NCBI GenBank assembly: GCA_963715815.1
Contig: OY970278.1
Span: 372,001 to 436,000, forward strand
Direction of reading: 5' to 3'
DNA: 64,000 nt
From: JAFAMS01 sp963715815
GTDB lineage: Bacteria; Vulcanimicrobiota; Vulcanimicrobiia; Vulcanimicrobiales; Vulcanimicrobiaceae
The notes under the pieces are model-generated. The model had not been told where the DNA came from. It did no database searches and worked only from the letters and a program-made list of their open reading frames with translations. Of this stretch, positions 32,281 to 41,123 are shown one piece after another (the first letter of the stretch is position 1; each line of letters starts with the position of its first letter). A program made the position numbers and the translations under genes.

Positions 32281-33165
32281 TTATGACCGCGACAGTAACT
32301 TTTTGAGGAAGGTTTCGTGCTTGAACGAGTTGCTCTCGCCGAAGTGCACGATGACAGTGTCAGAGGCGAACAAAACATAAAGCGCCTGCCCGCCTGAGCC
32401 GCTTGAGTAAACGATTCCGGGCGTATCGGGAAATGGGCTGAGCCAGAAGCCGAGTCCATAGCGTGGATTCGCGCGCGAGCCTTCGAAGCACGCCGTCACG
32501 GACTCTTCGCTCAGAATGTTCTTTCCTTTATAGGTGCCGCGTCCGAGCAAGAATTGACCGAACTTGAGCCATTCGAGCGGTCCGAGCGTCGCGCCGGTTG
32601 GAAGCGGGTTCGTACCGTCTTTGAGCTTGCGCCACGTTTCGATCTGCAGGCCGATCGGATCGAGGATGCGCTCGCGCAAATAATCATGGGGCTCCATCTT
32701 GCGCGCTGCGAGTTTGCGCCGCAGCACTTCGCCGAAGACTTGCAACGCAATGCCACCGTACGTGAATGTCGCGCCCGGCATCGTTTGGAGCGGCAATGCG
32801 ATTGCTGCGCTCGCACTCGGAACGGCGTTGCCGAGCCCTCCGAAGCCAAAGCCCGCGGTTAGATTCAGCAAATCGCGAATCGTAACGAGCTCTTTGCGCG
32901 GATTCTCTTCCCACTCCGGAATCGTTCGCGCAACCTGCTCGTCCAGGCGCAGCAAGCCGTCTTGCTGTGCGGCGGCCGCGGTGATTCCCCAGAAGCTCTT
33001 CGTCCCGCTGTAGATTGCGTGCGGCCGATCCGACGCGTACATCGGTCCGTAACACTCGAAGCTGACCTTACCGCCGCGCGCGACGACGAACGCGTGCAGC
33101 TTGTGTCGTTCGGCGTACGCAAGCGCTGCGTCATAGTCAAGCTTGGGTGCCGGAGAGACGGCCAT
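32281..33165 (-). CDS. Beta-lactamase-fold serine hydrolase
   Basis: About 294 aa from the ATG at 33165 (MAVSPAPKLDYD). The SxxK motif YSGTKSFWG is near residue 74, with further family features in NLTAGFGFGGLGN and GLQIETW, a YGLGFW-type segment and IVYSSGSGGQALYV near the end. This is the class C beta-lactamase/DD-peptidase fold, which includes esterases and 6-aminohexanoate-dimer hydrolases. No signal peptide is evident, so a cytoplasmic role is possible. It diverges from the FAH gene. Confidence 0.85.
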   Translation of the reverse strand: MAVSPAPKLDYDAALAYAERHKLHAFVVARGGKVSFECYGPMYASDRPHAIYSGTKSFWGITAAAAQQDGLLRLDEQVARTIPEWEENPRKELVTIRDLLNLTAGFGFGGLGNAVPSASAAIALPLQTMPGATFTYGGIALQVFGEVLRRKLAARKMEPHDYLRERILDPIGLQIETWRKLKDGTNPLPTGATLGPLEWLKFGQFLLGRGTYKGKNILSEESVTACFEGSRANPRYGLGFWLSPFPDTPGIVYSSGSGGQALYVLFASDTVIVHFGESNSFKHETFLKKLLSRS

Positions 33166-33243
33166 GCCGGGGCATACTCGCCTGCACGGTATTGGGCCTC
33201 GTGGGCATAGGGAACCGCGCGACCCGCGGCGCAAGGGGCGGCC

Positions 33244-34104
33244 ATGCGAATTGTGAGTTATCGAGTAGGCGGCGGCTCCTGGCGCGCAGGCGCGGAGCGC
33301 GACGGATCAGTTATCGATATCGCCGGCGGGGGCGATCCTTCGGTCAAGGCGCTGCTCGCGGGCGGAAAGGCTGCGCTCGACGCGGCGGCTGCGCGCGAAA
33401 AAAGCGGGAAGCCGGTGAGCGGAAACGTCGAGATCGGGCCGGTTATTCCGGATCCGGACAAGATTATTTGCATCGGTTTGAACTACCGCAAGCACGCTGA
33501 AGAAACGGGACAACCACTTCCCACGGTTCCGACGATGTTTCCGAAGTATCGCAATTCGCTGATCGCGAACGGCGCGCAGATCGTGTTGCCGCGCAACAAT
33601 CCGGGCAACGTCGACTACGAAAACGAGTTGACGATCGTCATCGGCAAACGCTGCAAGTACGTGACGGAAGCTGAAGCGCTCGATTACGTGGCCGGCTACA
33701 CGATCATGAATGACGTCAGCGCACGCGATCTGCAAATGCAGACCAGTCAGTGGGGCGCCGGTAAGGCAGTCGATACGTTCGCGCCGCTCGGACCCGCGCT
33801 CGTTCCGGCATCCGAGATCGGCAATCCGCAAAAGCTTGCGATCAAGACGCGGCTCAACGGACGGGTCGTGCAAGATTCGAATACGTCGGACATGGTCTTC
33901 AGCTGCGCGCAGATCATCGCGTTTCTGAGCAACTTCATGACGCTCGAACCCGGCGACGTCATTGCGACGGGGACACCGGAAGGCGTCGGCTTCAAGCGCG
34001 TACCGCCGCTCTTCCTCAAAGACGGCGACATCATCGAGCTCGAAATCGAAAAACTCGGCATCCTACGCAACCCCGTAGTATCAAAGGTTCCCGCGGCAGT
34101 GTAG
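33244..34104 (+). CDS. Fumarylacetoacetate hydrolase family protein
   Basis: 286 aa. FAH-fold enzyme that cleaves or decarboxylates acylpyruvate-type compounds. IICIGLNYRKHAEE opens the catalytic domain, with metal-ligand regions VDYENELTIVIGK, NDVSARDLQ and VIATGTPEGVGF. AAGGGG lies 6 nt before the ATG. It could act in homogentisate or other aromatic breakdown, but the adjacent genes (PFK, serine hydrolase) do not define a pathway. Confidence 0.9.
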   Translation: MRIVSYRVGGGSWRAGAERDGSVIDIAGGGDPSVKALLAGGKAALDAAAAREKSGKPVSGNVEIGPVIPDPDKIICIGLNYRKHAEETGQPLPTVPTMFPKYRNSLIANGAQIVLPRNNPGNVDYENELTIVIGKRCKYVTEAEALDYVAGYTIMNDVSARDLQMQTSQWGAGKAVDTFAPLGPALVPASEIGNPQKLAIKTRLNGRVVQDSNTSDMVFSCAQIIAFLSNFMTLEPGDVIATGTPEGVGFKRVPPLFLKDGDIIELEIEKLGILRNPVVSKVPAAV

Positions 34105-34111
34105 CAATTCC

Positions 34112-35365
34112 GTGAATGACGACACGTTAGCCATCCTCGTGGGGGGCGGTCCTGCGCCCGGGATTAACGGCGTCATTGCTTCGGCGACAATCGAGGCGAT
34201 CAATAGCGGCTTGCGTGTCATCGGCTTGTATGACGGCTACATGCACATCGCGCAGGGTGACATCTCGCACGTCCGCGAGCTGACAATCGAAACGGTTTCA
34301 CGGCTGCACTTCACGGGTGGCTCGTACTTGCGCACTTCGCGCACGAATCCGGCCAAAGACGACGCGACGTTGCAGCGCTGCATCCGCTCGCTTTTCGAGC
34401 TGGGCGTGCGCTACGTTATCGCAATCGGCGGCGATGACACGACGTACGGTGCTGCGCGAATCGCTGCACAGACGAAAGGCCGCCTTGGGATCGTTACCGT
34501 CCCGAAGACGATCGACAACGATCTTCCGCTGCCCGATAATGCGCCGACGTTCGGGTTCGAAACGGCGCGCACGGTCGGGACCGGCATCCTCGAAAACCTG
34601 ATGGAAGATGCGCGGACCGCGTCACGATGGTATCTGGCCGTCACGATGGGACGCAAGTCTGGTGCGCTCGCGCTCGGGATCTGTAGGGCCGCGGGTGCAA
34701 CGCTCGCCGTGATTCCGGAAGAGTTCGGCAAGGAGATCTTGTTCGAAGACGTCGTCGATACGATTTGCGGCTCGATCATCAAACGCAAACAGCTGGGCGC
34801 CGATCATGGTGTGGCAGTGATCGCCGAAGGGATCGCGGAGCGCATGGACATTGAGAAGCTCGAATCCGACCACGTCTCGCGCGATGCGTACGGTCATGCA
34901 CGGCTCGCCGATATTCCGATCGGCATGATGCTGCGCGACGCCGTCCGCGACAGGCTCACGCAGCTCGGTCTCGACAACACCGTCGTCACGAAAGACATCG
35001 GCTACGAGCTGCGCTGCGCAAAGCCGGTCCCGTTCGACGTCGAGTATACGCGCACGCTTGGCTACGGCGCCGTGCGGCATTTGTTGGCCGGGGGCAGCGG
35101 CGCGCTAATTGCGCTCTCCGGCGGCCACATGGTCCCGGTTACGCTCGAAGAGCTGACCGATCCCAGCACCGGTCGCATACGTGTACGGCTCGTCGATGTT
35201 ACAACCGAGTCGTACGAGGTCGCGCGCAAATACATGATCCGCCTCGAGCGGAGTGACCTTGAAGAGCCGCGCCTGTCGCGCTTAGCCGTGCAGACCTCAC
35301 TCTCACCGCAGGAGTTCGCAACGCGCTTCGGCAGAATCGTCGGAGAGCCGGCGCTGGCCAAATAG
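34112..35365 (+). CDS. Phosphofructokinase, residues typical of the pyrophosphate-dependent type
   Basis: 417 aa. The N-terminal nucleotide/PPi loop is VGGGPAPGINGVI (about 8-20). At the two positions that separate donor types, this protein has GGDDT (about 109-113; ATP enzymes have GGDGS) and PKTIDND (about 130-136; ATP enzymes have PGTIDND). Both point to pyrophosphate as the phosphate donor. MGRKSGALAL and the sugar-binding PEEF are conserved. GTG start 7 nt after the FAH stop. It would allow reversible glycolytic flux that saves ATP. Confidence 0.88.
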   Translation: MNDDTLAILVGGGPAPGINGVIASATIEAINSGLRVIGLYDGYMHIAQGDISHVRELTIETVSRLHFTGGSYLRTSRTNPAKDDATLQRCIRSLFELGVRYVIAIGGDDTTYGAARIAAQTKGRLGIVTVPKTIDNDLPLPDNAPTFGFETARTVGTGILENLMEDARTASRWYLAVTMGRKSGALALGICRAAGATLAVIPEEFGKEILFEDVVDTICGSIIKRKQLGADHGVAVIAEGIAERMDIEKLESDHVSRDAYGHARLADIPIGMMLRDAVRDRLTQLGLDNTVVTKDIGYELRCAKPVPFDVEYTRTLGYGAVRHLLAGGSGALIALSGGHMVPVTLEELTDPSTGRIRVRLVDVTTESYEVARKYMIRLERSDLEEPRLSRLAVQTSLSPQEFATRFGRIVGEPALAK

Positions 35366-35374
35366 AGGTAATAG

Positions 35375-35902
35375 TTGGAAGAGATCGCCGGGACCCGGGA
35401 GCACCGCGAGGGCTCACGTTGGGTGCCGATTTCGGCCGCGGTCGTTGCTGTATTTGCAGCGCTGGTTACGCTATTAGTCCATCAGCGTTCGAATCAAGCT
35501 CTCACAGCGAAGAACGATGCAATTTTGGCGTTCACGCATGCGAGCGATACATACAATTATTATCAAGCGAAATCGATCAAGGAAGACGTATACACCGTCG
35601 CTCTCGTCACGAGTGCCCATCCGAACCAAGCGCTGCGTAAAGTCGCCGCTCACGAGCGCGATTCTAAAGCGGCCGTACTCGAAAAGGCGCGCATCTATGA
35701 AGAACAGGCCGATCAGAGCGACGCTAAGAGTGAGAAATTCATCCACTCGTACGAGACGCTCGAGATCGGCGCTACATTCCTTGAAGTAGCGATCGTGATT
35801 CTATCGATCTCGACCCTGGTAGGTACCATTATTCTTCCCGCTATGGCCGCGGTCTCGACCCTCGTCGGCATCGGGTTTACGATCGCCGGTCTCCCGGTCT
35901 AG
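35375..35902 (+). CDS. DUF4337 domain-containing membrane protein
   Basis: 175 aa. One N-terminal membrane helix (ISAAVVAVFAALVTLLV), a long helical middle region with the typical NDAILAFTHASDTYNYYQAKSIKED, and two C-terminal helices (GATFLEVAIVILSISTLVGTI and AAVSTLVGIGFTIAG). This is the DUF4337 layout; no function is known. TTG start at 35375 with AGAGG upstream. It lies between pfk and the D-aminoacylase gene. Confidence 0.85.
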   Translation: MEEIAGTREHREGSRWVPISAAVVAVFAALVTLLVHQRSNQALTAKNDAILAFTHASDTYNYYQAKSIKEDVYTVALVTSAHPNQALRKVAAHERDSKAAVLEKARIYEEQADQSDAKSEKFIHSYETLEIGATFLEVAIVILSISTLVGTIILPAMAAVSTLVGIGFTIAGLPV

Positions 35903-35913
35903 GAGAGACGCGA

Positions 35914-37605
35914 ATGTTCGATCTGATCGTCAAGGATGCGCGCGTCGTCGACGGTACGGGGCGACCCGAATATCGCGCCGATGTTGGTGTCGAAGGCGAT
36001 CGTATTGCCGAGATCGGCAAGATCACGGCACCCGCGCGTGAGGTGATCGATGCCGAAGATCGCGTTCTTTCGCCGGGATTCGTCGACGTGCACACACACT
36101 ATGACGCGCAGATCACGTGGGATCCGAGCGCATCGCCCTCACCGTCGCTCGGCGTCACCACCGTCGTGATGGGGAATTGCGGATTCACGATCGCGCCTGC
36201 GCCGCCCGCCTTGCGCTCGTTGATCGCGCGCAATCTGGCAGTCGTTGAGGGCATGTCTCTTAAGGCTCTCGAGAACGGCATCGACTGGAACTTCGAAAGC
36301 ATTCCCGAGTATCTCGCGATGCTTCGCAGCAAGGGCTTCGTGCCGAACGTGGCTGTGTTCGCCGGACACTCGACGCTGCGCACGGCCGTAATGGGTGAAG
36401 ACGCTTCGAAGCGCGCCGCGAACGATGAAGAGCTTGCAGAGATGCGCGCGCTGCTCTGCGAAGCACTTGACGCGGGCGCGATCGGTCTTGCCTCGACGCA
36501 GAGTCACAGCCATTTCGGCGACGGTGGCATGCCGATGCCGTCGCGCCTCGCCGACGAGCGTGAATTTCGAACGCTTATTGGTACGCTCGGAGAGATCGGC
36601 CGCGGAGTCTTCATGATTACCGGCGGACCGGGTACGTCCGGAGAGTTCTTGGAAGAGATGGCTGCGACGACGCGGCGTCCGGTGATTTGGGCGGCAGCCC
36701 TGCACAGTACTGCCGATCCCGAACGCTGCTACGGTTTGTTGCGCCGCTGCACCGAAGCCACGGATCGTGGGCATCCGATGTACGCACAAGTTTCGTGCCA
36801 ACCGCTGACGATGGAATTCACGCTCTGCAACGCCTATCCGTTCGGAAGCTACGAGTTGTGGAAGGAGCTGCGCGGCGGCAAACCAGATGTCGTTCGGCGC
36901 AAAGTTTCGGATTCGGAATTCCGTAGCGGGCTCCGCAAAGCGTTCGCAGAGCGACAGCGTGGAAAGCTCTTCTACGGTGATTGGGATCGCGTCTGGATCT
37001 CAGCCGTGTCCGAAGAGCGAAACAACGCGCTCGAAGGCTTCACGGTTGCCGAGGTCGCGCAAAAACAAGGTAAGGATCCGCTCGACGTTTTCTTCGATTT
37101 GGCGCTGGATGAGAATTTGGCGACGCTGTATTCGGCACACGTCCTCAACTACGATGAAGATGCGGTCGAGCAGCTTCTCAAAGATGACGTCAGCATCATC
37201 GCGCTCTCGGATGCAGGTGCGCATCTGACGTTCTTGTGCGACGCCGGATACGGATTGCACATGCTCGGGCACTGGGTGCGCGAGCGCAAGAGCTTTACGC
37301 TCGAAGACGCGGTTCGGCGCATCACCTCATGGCCGGCCGAGATTTATGGAATTCGCGACCGCGGACGGATTGCCGTCGGCACGTACGCTGATCTGCTGCT
37401 CTTCGATCCCGAGACGATCGGCGTTTCACGCCCGCGCCGCGTCTACGATCTTCCCGGCGGCGATAGCCGCTTGATTCGTGACGGCCGCGGTATCGCAGGC
37501 GTGTGGGTGAACGGAACCCGCGTCGTCACCGACAACGTGCCTGCGCACAACGGTCATCGTCCGGGCCGATTGCTCGACAACTGCGGGATGAAGGCGGCGA
37601 TTTAA
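35914..37605 (+). CDS. N-acyl-D-amino-acid deacylase family amidohydrolase
   Basis: 563 aa metal-dependent amidohydrolase. FDLIVKDARVVDGTG opens the beta-sandwich, and the metal motif VDVHTHYDAQ is near residues 58-67. GVTTVVMGNCGF has the Cys ligand of this family (about 90). FAGHSTLR and ALSDAGAHLTFLCDAG (catalytic Asp) follow. Members remove acyl groups from N-acyl-D-amino acids. GGAGAG lies upstream of the ATG. The stop shares TTAA with the convergent oxidoreductase. With the amidase, hydantoinase, M20 and penicillin acylase genes, it is the fifth C-N hydrolase in the window. Confidence 0.87.
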   Translation: MFDLIVKDARVVDGTGRPEYRADVGVEGDRIAEIGKITAPAREVIDAEDRVLSPGFVDVHTHYDAQITWDPSASPSPSLGVTTVVMGNCGFTIAPAPPALRSLIARNLAVVEGMSLKALENGIDWNFESIPEYLAMLRSKGFVPNVAVFAGHSTLRTAVMGEDASKRAANDEELAEMRALLCEALDAGAIGLASTQSHSHFGDGGMPMPSRLADEREFRTLIGTLGEIGRGVFMITGGPGTSGEFLEEMAATTRRPVIWAAALHSTADPERCYGLLRRCTEATDRGHPMYAQVSCQPLTMEFTLCNAYPFGSYELWKELRGGKPDVVRRKVSDSEFRSGLRKAFAERQRGKLFYGDWDRVWISAVSEERNNALEGFTVAEVAQKQGKDPLDVFFDLALDENLATLYSAHVLNYDEDAVEQLLKDDVSIIALSDAGAHLTFLCDAGYGLHMLGHWVRERKSFTLEDAVRRITSWPAEIYGIRDRGRIAVGTYADLLLFDPETIGVSRPRRVYDLPGGDSRLIRDGRGIAGVWVNGTRVVTDNVPAHNGHRPGRLLDNCGMKAAI

Positions 37606-38468
37606 GCCCGGGCCGCCTTGGGCGCGGCGTCGATTGCCATGACGCCCAAATCGCGATCGCCCAACCCACGTGCGATCAGCTCGTCGATGCGCTCCGCGAT
37701 CGTAGGCAGAACGTGCAGCTCAACGTCTGAACGTTCGGCCATCTCATTCATCAGTCGCACGTCTTTGCGCGCCATCGTAAGCTCGAAAGACGGCGTGAAA
37801 TCACCGGCCGCCATTTTCTTGCCGCGAATGTCGATCGAGTTCGTCGCCTTGAAGTGCGAAAAGAGCGTGTGCGCGTTACTCGGATCGACGCCGACGCTGC
37901 GGGCCATCGCGTACACGTCCGAAAGCCCGCTGACGATCGTTACGATCATCGCGTTGCCGAAGAGTTTGAAAGCCGCAGCGTGACGCGGATCCTCTCCGAC
38001 GTTCCAGACTTCGCCGGTCATCTTTTTCAGATGATCGTTGGCCTTCCGGGCGCGCGCCGCCGGACCGCACACCAGCATCAAGCCTGCACCTTCGCGCATG
38101 GCTTGAGGCGACATGAAGACCGGCGCGTGCAGGAATTCTATTCCGGCCGCATCGCCGCGCGCGCTGCGTTCCGCCGCACCGGCGGGCGACGTGGTCGTGT
38201 GATCGATGACGAGCGTTCCCTTTGGAATGCGCTCGAGAATACGATCGAGCAGCCCGTCGACCGACGCATCGTCGGACAGAATGATATGCACGACTTCGGC
38301 ACCGTCGAGCGCAGCAACCGGATCTTCGAATGCTTTAGCGCCGAACGATTCGAGCGCACGTGCTTTATCTGCGGTTCGATTCCAGACGCGAACGGTATCG
38401 CCGCCTTTTAACCACCGCTCAGCCATGCCGCTACCGAGCCTTCCGGCCCCGAACAATGCGATTTTCAT
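37602..38468 (-). CDS. 3-hydroxyisobutyrate dehydrogenase-like NAD(P) oxidoreductase
   Basis: 288 aa. The N-terminal Rossmann motif ALFGAGRLGSGMAERWLKGG is followed by VWNRTADKARAL. Substrate-binding and catalytic regions include DHTTTSPAGAAERSA and the catalytic Lys in FKLFGNAMIV. Members oxidise beta-hydroxyacids or reduce aldehydes such as tartronate semialdehyde or succinate semialdehyde. It is the last gene of the glycerol-3-phosphate operon, 4 nt after glpD, so a three-carbon substrate is plausible (inference). Confidence 0.88.
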   Translation of the reverse strand: MKIALFGAGRLGSGMAERWLKGGDTVRVWNRTADKARALESFGAKAFEDPVAALDGAEVVHIILSDDASVDGLLDRILERIPKGTLVIDHTTTSPAGAAERSARGDAAGIEFLHAPVFMSPQAMREGAGLMLVCGPAARARKANDHLKKMTGEVWNVGEDPRHAAAFKLFGNAMIVTIVSGLSDVYAMARSVGVDPSNAHTLFSHFKATNSIDIRGKKMAAGDFTPSFELTMARKDVRLMNEMAERSDVELHVLPTIAERIDELIARGLGDRDLGVMAIDAAPKAARA

Positions 38469-38472
38469 GCGC

Positions 38473-39672
38473 CTAGCTTGCAGTCGTAAGCGGCAATTCC
38501 TCGGTTCGCGAGCGCACCATCGGGAGGTCTGCGCTGCGTGCTGCAGCGTCGATTGCGTCCTTTGCCATGCGGCGATATGTCGTCCACTTGCCGCCGAGTA
38601 CGCTGAGCAAGCCTTGCGAATCCGATTCGATCAGATGCTCGCGCGAAAGCGAAGAAGAGTTCCCGCCGCCGGCTTGTATGAGTGGCCGAAGACCCGCGTA
38701 CGTGTCGAGGATCTGCGCGCGCGTAACCTGACGCTCGATGTAGCGATTGAGATGCGCGATGAGATAATCGATCTCGGCGTCCGATGCTTTTGGATCGTCA
38801 TCGAGCGGCGCACCGGCGATCTCGGTCGTGCCGACGAGCGTCTTGCCTTTCCACGGTAGCGCAAAGATCACACGCTTGTCGTCGGTCTTCGGGATGATAA
38901 AACCGTCGCTGCCGCCCAGAACGTCCGCGGGAAAGACGACGTGCGATCCGCGACTCGGTGCGAGCATCTGCTTCGCATTCGGATCCGAGAGACGGCGGAT
39001 AATGTCCGAACGCGGCCCGGTTGCGTTTACGACGACGCGCGCGGAGACGATAGTTTCCTCGCCGCCCTCCGCGCGCGCAATCACGCCATTGATACGTGCG
39101 TTCGTTGAAATAAACCGCACGACGCGAACGTGCTCGAGAAGCTCGGCGCCAAGATTACGGGCCGTTCGCGCGAGCGCCGCGAGCAAGCCCATCTCATCGA
39201 ACTGCGCATCGACGTAGCGGACGCCCCCGGCGATGTTGTGGTGCCGCAAATTCGGCAGATGCTCGAGCGTCTCAGCCGTAGAGAGCGTTCGGCTCGGCTC
39301 GATATTCGCGCTTCCGGCCAGTGCGTCGTACATGCGCAAGCCGGTGGCGTAGTACGCGCGCTCGAATGCGTTGCGCACCGGGACGATGATGCCGATCGGC
39401 CGGACGAGATCGGGCGCATTGCGACGGAGGATCGCGCGTTCCGCGAGCGCTTCGCGGACGAGACCGATTCGGAATTGCTCGAGGTAGCGAACGCCGCCGT
39501 GAATCAGCTTTGTCGAGCGGCTCGACGTACCGGCGCCGAAGGTGTTGGCTTCAAACAGCGCCGTGCGGTAACCGCGCGCCGCCGCATCGACCGCGCACCC
39601 GAGCCCCGTCGCGCCGCCGCCGATGATTACGACGTCGAAGCGGTCGTTGCTGCTTGGATCGCGCGCTGCCAT
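38473..39672 (-). CDS. glpD: FAD-dependent glycerol-3-phosphate dehydrogenase, short form
   Basis: Oxidises sn-glycerol-3-phosphate to dihydroxyacetone phosphate and passes electrons to quinone at the inner membrane. The FAD motif VVIIGGGATGLGCAVDAAARG is at residues 14-34, followed by TSSRSTKLIHGGVRYLEQF and the late LLSVLGGKWTTYRRMAKDAID. At 399 aa it ends just after that motif, so the C-terminal domain of about 100 residues found in E. coli GlpD is absent. The start overlaps glpK by 46 nt. Confidence 0.93.
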   Translation of the reverse strand: MAARDPSSNDRFDVVIIGGGATGLGCAVDAAARGYRTALFEANTFGAGTSSRSTKLIHGGVRYLEQFRIGLVREALAERAILRRNAPDLVRPIGIIVPVRNAFERAYYATGLRMYDALAGSANIEPSRTLSTAETLEHLPNLRHHNIAGGVRYVDAQFDEMGLLAALARTARNLGAELLEHVRVVRFISTNARINGVIARAEGGEETIVSARVVVNATGPRSDIIRRLSDPNAKQMLAPSRGSHVVFPADVLGGSDGFIIPKTDDKRVIFALPWKGKTLVGTTEIAGAPLDDDPKASDAEIDYLIAHLNRYIERQVTRAQILDTYAGLRPLIQAGGGNSSSLSREHLIESDSQGLLSVLGGKWTTYRRMAKDAIDAAARSADLPMVRSRTEELPLTTAS

Positions 39673-41123
39673 GCTGCGAGCCTTTCGTCACGGGTTGCGT
39701 TATCGATCTTTGAATGAAAGCGCTTGGAGACGCGCCAGTGGCGCGAGACCTCATCGAAGTCACGCCACACTCCGGCCTGGATGCCGGCGATGTAGGCGGC
39801 GCCGAGTGCCGTCGTCTCGAGCGTTGCCGGGCGGACGACGTCGCAGCCGAGCATGTCGGCCTGCAGCTGGAGCAACAAATCGTTCGCAGCGGCTCCGCCG
39901 TCGACGCGCAGCTCGCCGAGCTCCATTCCGGCGTCGCGCGTCATCGCGCTGACAACCTCTGCGCATTGGAGCACGATCGCGTCAAGCACGGAGCGCGCGA
40001 TGTGCGCGCGCGTCGTTCCGCGCGTTAGACCGACGATCGTTCCGCGTGCATGCGGATTCCAGTACGGTGCTCCGAGACCCGTGAACGCGGGGACGAAAAC
40101 GACGCCGTCGCTGTCCTCGACTTGAGCCGCAAGTCCTTCGATCTCGGCTGCTGATGTGATGATGCCGAGTCCGTCGCGTAGCCACTGCACCGCAGCACCG
40201 GTGACGAAGATCGAACCCTCAAGCGCGTATGTTGCACGGCCGGGCTCCGTTCCGAGGGCGACCGTTGCCAGCAGGCCGTGCCGGCTTCGAACGATGCGTT
40301 CGCCCGTGTGCAGCATCACGAACGATCCGGTGCCGTACGTATTCTTTGCGAGGCCCGGGGCAAAACCGGCTTGACCAGCGAGCGCAGCCTGTTGATCCCC
40401 CGCGATACCCGTGATCGGAATAGACGTACCGAACAGTTGCGGATCGGTCGCACCGAACGTTGCGAGCGAAGGGCGCGCATCCGGCAGCAGGCTGCGTGGA
40501 ATATCGAAGATTGCAAGCAGCTCGTCGCTCCACGCGAGTTTCTCAAGATCGAAGAGCAGCGTGCGAGAGGCGTTCGTGTAATCGGTAGCGTGTGTTGTGC
40601 CGCCGGTCAGCTTCCACAAGAGCCAAGTGTCAACCGTGCCGAACGCAAGCTCGCCGCGCTGTGCTCGCGCGCGCAAGCCCGGAATATTGCGCAAAAGCCA
40701 GTCGATCTTGGTCGCGGAAAAATACGGATCGAGCCGGAGTCCCGTGGCCTGCGCAAGGCGTTTACCTTGCCCCGCCGCTTCGAGCTCTGCACAGCGCTCC
40801 GAGGTGCGGCGATCTTGCCACACGATCGCACGATGAACCGCGTTGCCAGTAGCGCGATCCCACAGGATCGTCGTCTCACGTTGATTCGTGATTCCGATCG
40901 TCGCGATCTCGCTCGGCGAAATCCCGGCGTCGGCGATAGCACCGCGCGCGGTGGCCAGCTGCGTCGTCCAAATCTTCTCGGGATCGTGCTCGACCCAGCC
41001 GGCCTGCGGAAAATGCTGCGAGAATTCTTGTTGCGAAAAACCGCGCGCGCTGCCGGCGTCGTCGAAAACGATCGCGCGTGAGCTCGTTGTCCCTTGATCG
41101 AGGGCGAGGACGTATTTGCTCAC
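39627..41123 (-). CDS. glpK: Glycerol kinase
   Basis: 498 aa FGGY-family kinase that phosphorylates glycerol. ALDQGTTSSRAIVFDDAG opens the protein, with GITNQRETT, AIVWQDRRT, the LWKLTGG sugar region, GIAGDQQAAL and the ATP-binding end DGGAAANDLLLQLQAD. Full-length by comparison with the family (about 500). ATGA overlap with the YmdB-like gene upstream and 46-nt overlap with glpD downstream. It means free glycerol as well as glycerol-3-phosphate feeds this operon. Confidence 0.97.
   Translation of the reverse strand: MSKYVLALDQGTTSSRAIVFDDAGSARGFSQQEFSQHFPQAGWVEHDPEKIWTTQLATARGAIADAGISPSEIATIGITNQRETTILWDRATGNAVHRAIVWQDRRTSERCAELEAAGQGKRLAQATGLRLDPYFSATKIDWLLRNIPGLRARAQRGELAFGTVDTWLLWKLTGGTTHATDYTNASRTLLFDLEKLAWSDELLAIFDIPRSLLPDARPSLATFGATDPQLFGTSIPITGIAGDQQAALAGQAGFAPGLAKNTYGTGSFVMLHTGERIVRSRHGLLATVALGTEPGRATYALEGSIFVTGAAVQWLRDGLGIITSAAEIEGLAAQVEDSDGVVFVPAFTGLGAPYWNPHARGTIVGLTRGTTRAHIARSVLDAIVLQCAEVVSAMTRDAGMELGELRVDGGAAANDLLLQLQADMLGCDVVRPATLETTALGAAYIAGIQAGVWRDFDEVSRHWRVSKRFHSKIDNATRDERLAAWQRAIQAATTASTS

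Noticed and set aside
40278..41081. 267-codon open frame opposite glpK
   Set aside because: Shadow of glycerol kinase, Arg-rich and without motif or ribosome binding site.
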